Shown here in pieces: positions 45,888 to 48,842 of a stretch of DNA of 48,842 nt. The number at the start of each line of letters is the position of its first letter. Positions within the stretch are counted from its first letter, which is position 1. The notes beneath the pieces were generated by a model that was given only the letters and a program-made list of their open reading frames with translations, had not been told where the DNA came from and did no database searches. This DNA comes from Draconibacterium orientale (GTDB taxonomy: Bacteria > Bacteroidota > Bacteroidia > Bacteroidales > JAADGE01): NCBI GenBank assembly GCA_020721645.1, contig DYMH01000006.1, positions 1 through 48,842 on the forward strand, in the 5' to 3' direction. The translations under genes and the position numbers were made by a program.

Positions 45888-48833
45888 TTAAATATTTAAA
45901 GCCTGATATAATATTTCTACCGGGTGTAGTGCTTTCCTGTCAGTGCCGTGTTCTATTTGATGGCGGCAACTTGTTCCGGAAGCCGCTATAATATCACTTT
46001 TGTTCAAATTTCTGATATATGGAAATAGTACGGTTTCTCCAATCTGCATCGACAATTCGTAGTGATTTTTTTCATATCCGAAAGCTCCTGCCATGCCGCA
46101 ACAACCGGAAGGAATTTCCGTACATCGGTAATTTTCCGGAAACGATAAAATAAATTGTGTCGGATTTCCTTTCGATAAGGCTTTTTGATAACAATGTCCG
46201 TGAAAATATAAGTCTTTATTTTCTTTGTGAAATTTATTTTTGCTGATGTTTCCGTTCTTCATTTCTTGCTCTAAAAATTCTTCTATGGTATAACTTTGTT
46301 TGGAAAGATTCAGTGCACTATTCAATAATTTTTTTTCATGGGGGTTATTCGGATTAAAGAAATCGATATATTCATCACGAAGAGTTAAAATTGTAGAGGG
46401 TTCAATACCCACAATCGCTGTTTCATTATCATTCTGCGATTCAAAAAAAATTATATTCGCTTCGGCGATTTGTTTTGCCTTTTTTACAAATCCTTTTGAA
46501 AGATATGTTCTTCCGCTTTCTTTAATCGGTATAATCCGAACCTGATAATCGAGCTTTTCGAGTAACAATAGTGCTGTTATGCCTATTTCTGAATCCGTCG
46601 TATTAGTAAATTCATCGGCAAATAACCAAACATTTCGACACGTGGAGATTTCTTTTGGTTTATTTTTTTTGTGATATTTCTCTACATTTATTTTCGAGAT
46701 TTTTGGTAATTTTCTTCTATCTGTAAAACCAAATTGGCGTGCTAAGAGTTTGCTGATAATTTTATTTTGAATAATAAAATTCGAGATTGCAGGCATTCGC
46801 GACATGATTCTGAATATTTGTCCAAAATTTGCAATAAAATGGCTTCTGAGTGGTGCACGATAGTGTTTGTAATATCCTTGCAAAAATTCCGCTTTTAATT
46901 TCGTAATATCTACATTCGACGGACATTCTGATTTGCAGGCTTTACATGAAAGGCAAGTATCCAGAACATTGAAGAGTTCCTTATTTTTGTACGGCTCATT
47001 GTCTTGCGAAAGTATTTCGCGAAGTAAATTGGCTCTGCCTCGTGTCGAGTGTGTTTCGAGTCCCGTTGCTTTGTACGATGGGCACATTGTTCCGCCCGAA
47101 TTTATCGGTTTCAGACAATCGCCTGAGCCATTGCATTTTTCGCTTGCAGACAGAATGCTTCCCGTTTTTGCGAAACTGAAAATTGATTTATAATTCGGAA
47201 TTTCGCGGTCGGCTTCGTATCGCAGAAAGCTGTTCATGGGTGGAGTATCTGTAATTTTTCCCGGATTAAAGATGTTTTCGGGGTCCCATGTTTTTTTTAT
47301 CTCTTTAAAAACAGAGTAAATTAATTCGCCGTACATCAAGAGTATAAATTCTCCGCGAAGTCGCCCGTCTCCATGTTCTCCGCTCAACGAACCCTTATAT
47401 TTTTTTACCAGCATGGCTGTTTCAAAAGCAAAATCATGAAATATCTGCACTTCTTTTGATTTCTTTAAATCAAGTATCGGACGCAAATGCAATTCGCCCG
47501 AACCGATATGGGCGTGATAAACGCAATTCAAGTGATATTTATCGAGTAAGATATTAAATTCAGTGATATAATCTTTTAATTTTGAAGGATTTATTGCGGT
47601 GTCTTCCACCAAACTGACCGGTGAACCCGCATCGGGAAAGTTGGATAATAAGCCTAAACCCGCTTTACGAAAATTCCAGACTTTCTCGATCTCCGAACCA
47701 TATACAACTGAATAATGATAGGGCAGGCGAGATTTTTTTAGCTCATTTTCGGTTTTATGTATCAAAAAGTCTAATTCTTCGGGTGATTCTGCCAAAAACT
47801 CAATAATCAACAAAGCTTCCGGATTGCCTTTTATAAAGAATCGGTTTTCGTTTTGCTCTTTATTTTTGAGTGCGGCATCTAATATTTTTTTATCGCTTAG
47901 TTCTATGGCGGTTGGGTGATTTTTCAGTGCAATAAGATTTGCATCGAAAACGTCATCGAGTTTAGTAAAATGAGGAATTAAAAGTGCTTTGTGTTTTGGA
48001 GGAAGAGGCAAAAGATTTAGGCTGATTTCGTATATAAATGCCAAAGTTCCTTCTGAACCTGCAATAAATTGTGCGAAATTAAATTGCCTCTCGCAGCCGG
48101 TGAAAACAGAAGTATTGAGTAAAATGTCGAGTGCATAACCTGTATTTCGGCGTTTAATGTCCCTGTCGGGGTATTCTTTTTCTATGGATTCTGAAATTTC
48201 CTTTTGGGTCAATATTTTTTTTATCGAACGATAGATTTTGCCTTCAAGTGAATTGAGTTTACATTTTGTTTCAAATTCCTCAGCCGACAGCTTACCAAAT
48301 TCCGCAACGCTGCCGTCTGCTAAAAAAACTTTTACAGATTCAATATGGTCGCGTACACTGCCATAGACAAGCGAATGGAGTCCACAGGCATTGTTTCCTA
48401 CCATTCCGCCCAAGGTACAGCGATTGGCGGTTGATGTTTCGGGGGCAAAAAATAATCCAAACGGCTTGAGATATTGATTCAAATCGCTCAAAATCAAACC
48501 GGGCTGAATTGTTACTTGTCGTTTAACTTCATTTATGTGCAAAATTTTATTTAGATGTTTAGAAATATCAACAACAATACCCGGACCGGTAACCTGCCCG
48601 GCAAGCGATGTGCCTGCTCCTCGAGGTATTAATGAAATGTTTTCGCGAATCGCAAATTCTATTAATACACGTAAATCATCATTTGTTTGGGGAACAGCAA
48701 CAGTTGCCGGAAGTTCTTTGTAAGCGGAGGCATCGGTTGAGTAAAGTACCCGATGTGTTTCATCGGTAAATAATTCGCCTTCGAGCAAATTTCCAAGTGT
48801 GATAAATTTGTCGTGCAAAAATAAATTTAGCAT
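45888..48833 (-). CDS. FAD-linked oxidase / Fe-S (D-lactate/glycolate dehydrogenase-like) fusion protein
   Basis: LIPRGAGTSLAGQVTGPGIVVD; HIGSGELHLRP; GEHGDGRLRG; CLSCKACKSECPSNVD; CCGMAGAFGYEKNHY. Confidence 0.9.
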   Translation of the reverse strand: MLNLFLHDKFITLGNLLEGELFTDETHRVLYSTDASAYKELPATVAVPQTNDDLRVLIEFAIRENISLIPRGAGTSLAGQVTGPGIVVDISKHLNKILHINEVKRQVTIQPGLILSDLNQYLKPFGLFFAPETSTANRCTLGGMVGNNACGLHSLVYGSVRDHIESVKVFLADGSVAEFGKLSAEEFETKCKLNSLEGKIYRSIKKILTQKEISESIEKEYPDRDIKRRNTGYALDILLNTSVFTGCERQFNFAQFIAGSEGTLAFIYEISLNLLPLPPKHKALLIPHFTKLDDVFDANLIALKNHPTAIELSDKKILDAALKNKEQNENRFFIKGNPEALLIIEFLAESPEELDFLIHKTENELKKSRLPYHYSVVYGSEIEKVWNFRKAGLGLLSNFPDAGSPVSLVEDTAINPSKLKDYITEFNILLDKYHLNCVYHAHIGSGELHLRPILDLKKSKEVQIFHDFAFETAMLVKKYKGSLSGEHGDGRLRGEFILLMYGELIYSVFKEIKKTWDPENIFNPGKITDTPPMNSFLRYEADREIPNYKSIFSFAKTGSILSASEKCNGSGDCLKPINSGGTMCPSYKATGLETHSTRGRANLLREILSQDNEPYKNKELFNVLDTCLSCKACKSECPSNVDITKLKAEFLQGYYKHYRAPLRSHFIANFGQIFRIMSRMPAISNFIIQNKIISKLLARQFGFTDRRKLPKISKINVEKYHKKNKPKEISTCRNVWLFADEFTNTTDSEIGITALLLLEKLDYQVRIIPIKESGRTYLSKGFVKKAKQIAEANIIFFESQNDNETAIVGIEPSTILTLRDEYIDFFNPNNPHEKKLLNSALNLSKQSYTIEEFLEQEMKNGNISKNKFHKENKDLYFHGHCYQKALSKGNPTQFILSFPENYRCTEIPSGCCGMAGAFGYEKNHYELSMQIGETVLFPYIRNLNKSDIIAASGTSCRHQIEHGTDRKALHPVEILYQALNI

Positions 48834-48842
48834 GTCCTATTT

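Noticed and set aside
1-48842. tRNA or rRNA genes
   Set aside because: No convincing cloverleaf or rRNA core sequence noticed by eye; would need tRNAscan-SE/Infernal to exclude formally.

Overview
AT-rich Bacteroidota-type chromosome window. Almost every real gene is on the minus strand. Right part (27.2-48.8 kb): ordinary core genes recO, a PorZ-like T9SS protein, rdgB, queA, truB, uppP, a DUF3098-type protein, an ftsX-like gene, a Wzi/RemB-like OM protein, rsgA, xth, a murF-alr fusion, an Lpd-like flavoprotein and an FAD/Fe-S oxidoreductase. Left and middle (0-27 kb): a surface-glycan locus (GT2 and GT4 glycosyltransferases, WecE/WecD-like sugar enzymes, Wzt-like ABC ATPase) riddled with small defence or toxin-antitoxin (TA) type modules: six AbiEii-like nucleotidyltransferase modules, two PIN modules, two full and one decayed AAA/DUF4143 ATPase, one AlbA_2/Schlafen-like protein. 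The main observation is that these modules alternate with truncated 5' ends ('heads') of glycan genes. Four to five copies of a ~20-30 codon epimerase head, six GT2 heads of ~35-50 codons and three Wzt heads of ~65-80 codons occur. Several heads start 3-8 nt after, or overlap, the stop codon of the preceding module ORF, and the arrangement [head]-[module]-[complete gene or next head] recurs. From 20 to 27 kb the DNA is almost entirely such an array with no intact glycan gene. I propose that modules enter and leave by recombination at the 5' ends of glycan genes (for example Campbell-type integration of a circle carrying module + head), which would regenerate the target gene. This is a hypothesis; all alignments were done by eye on the supplied sequence.
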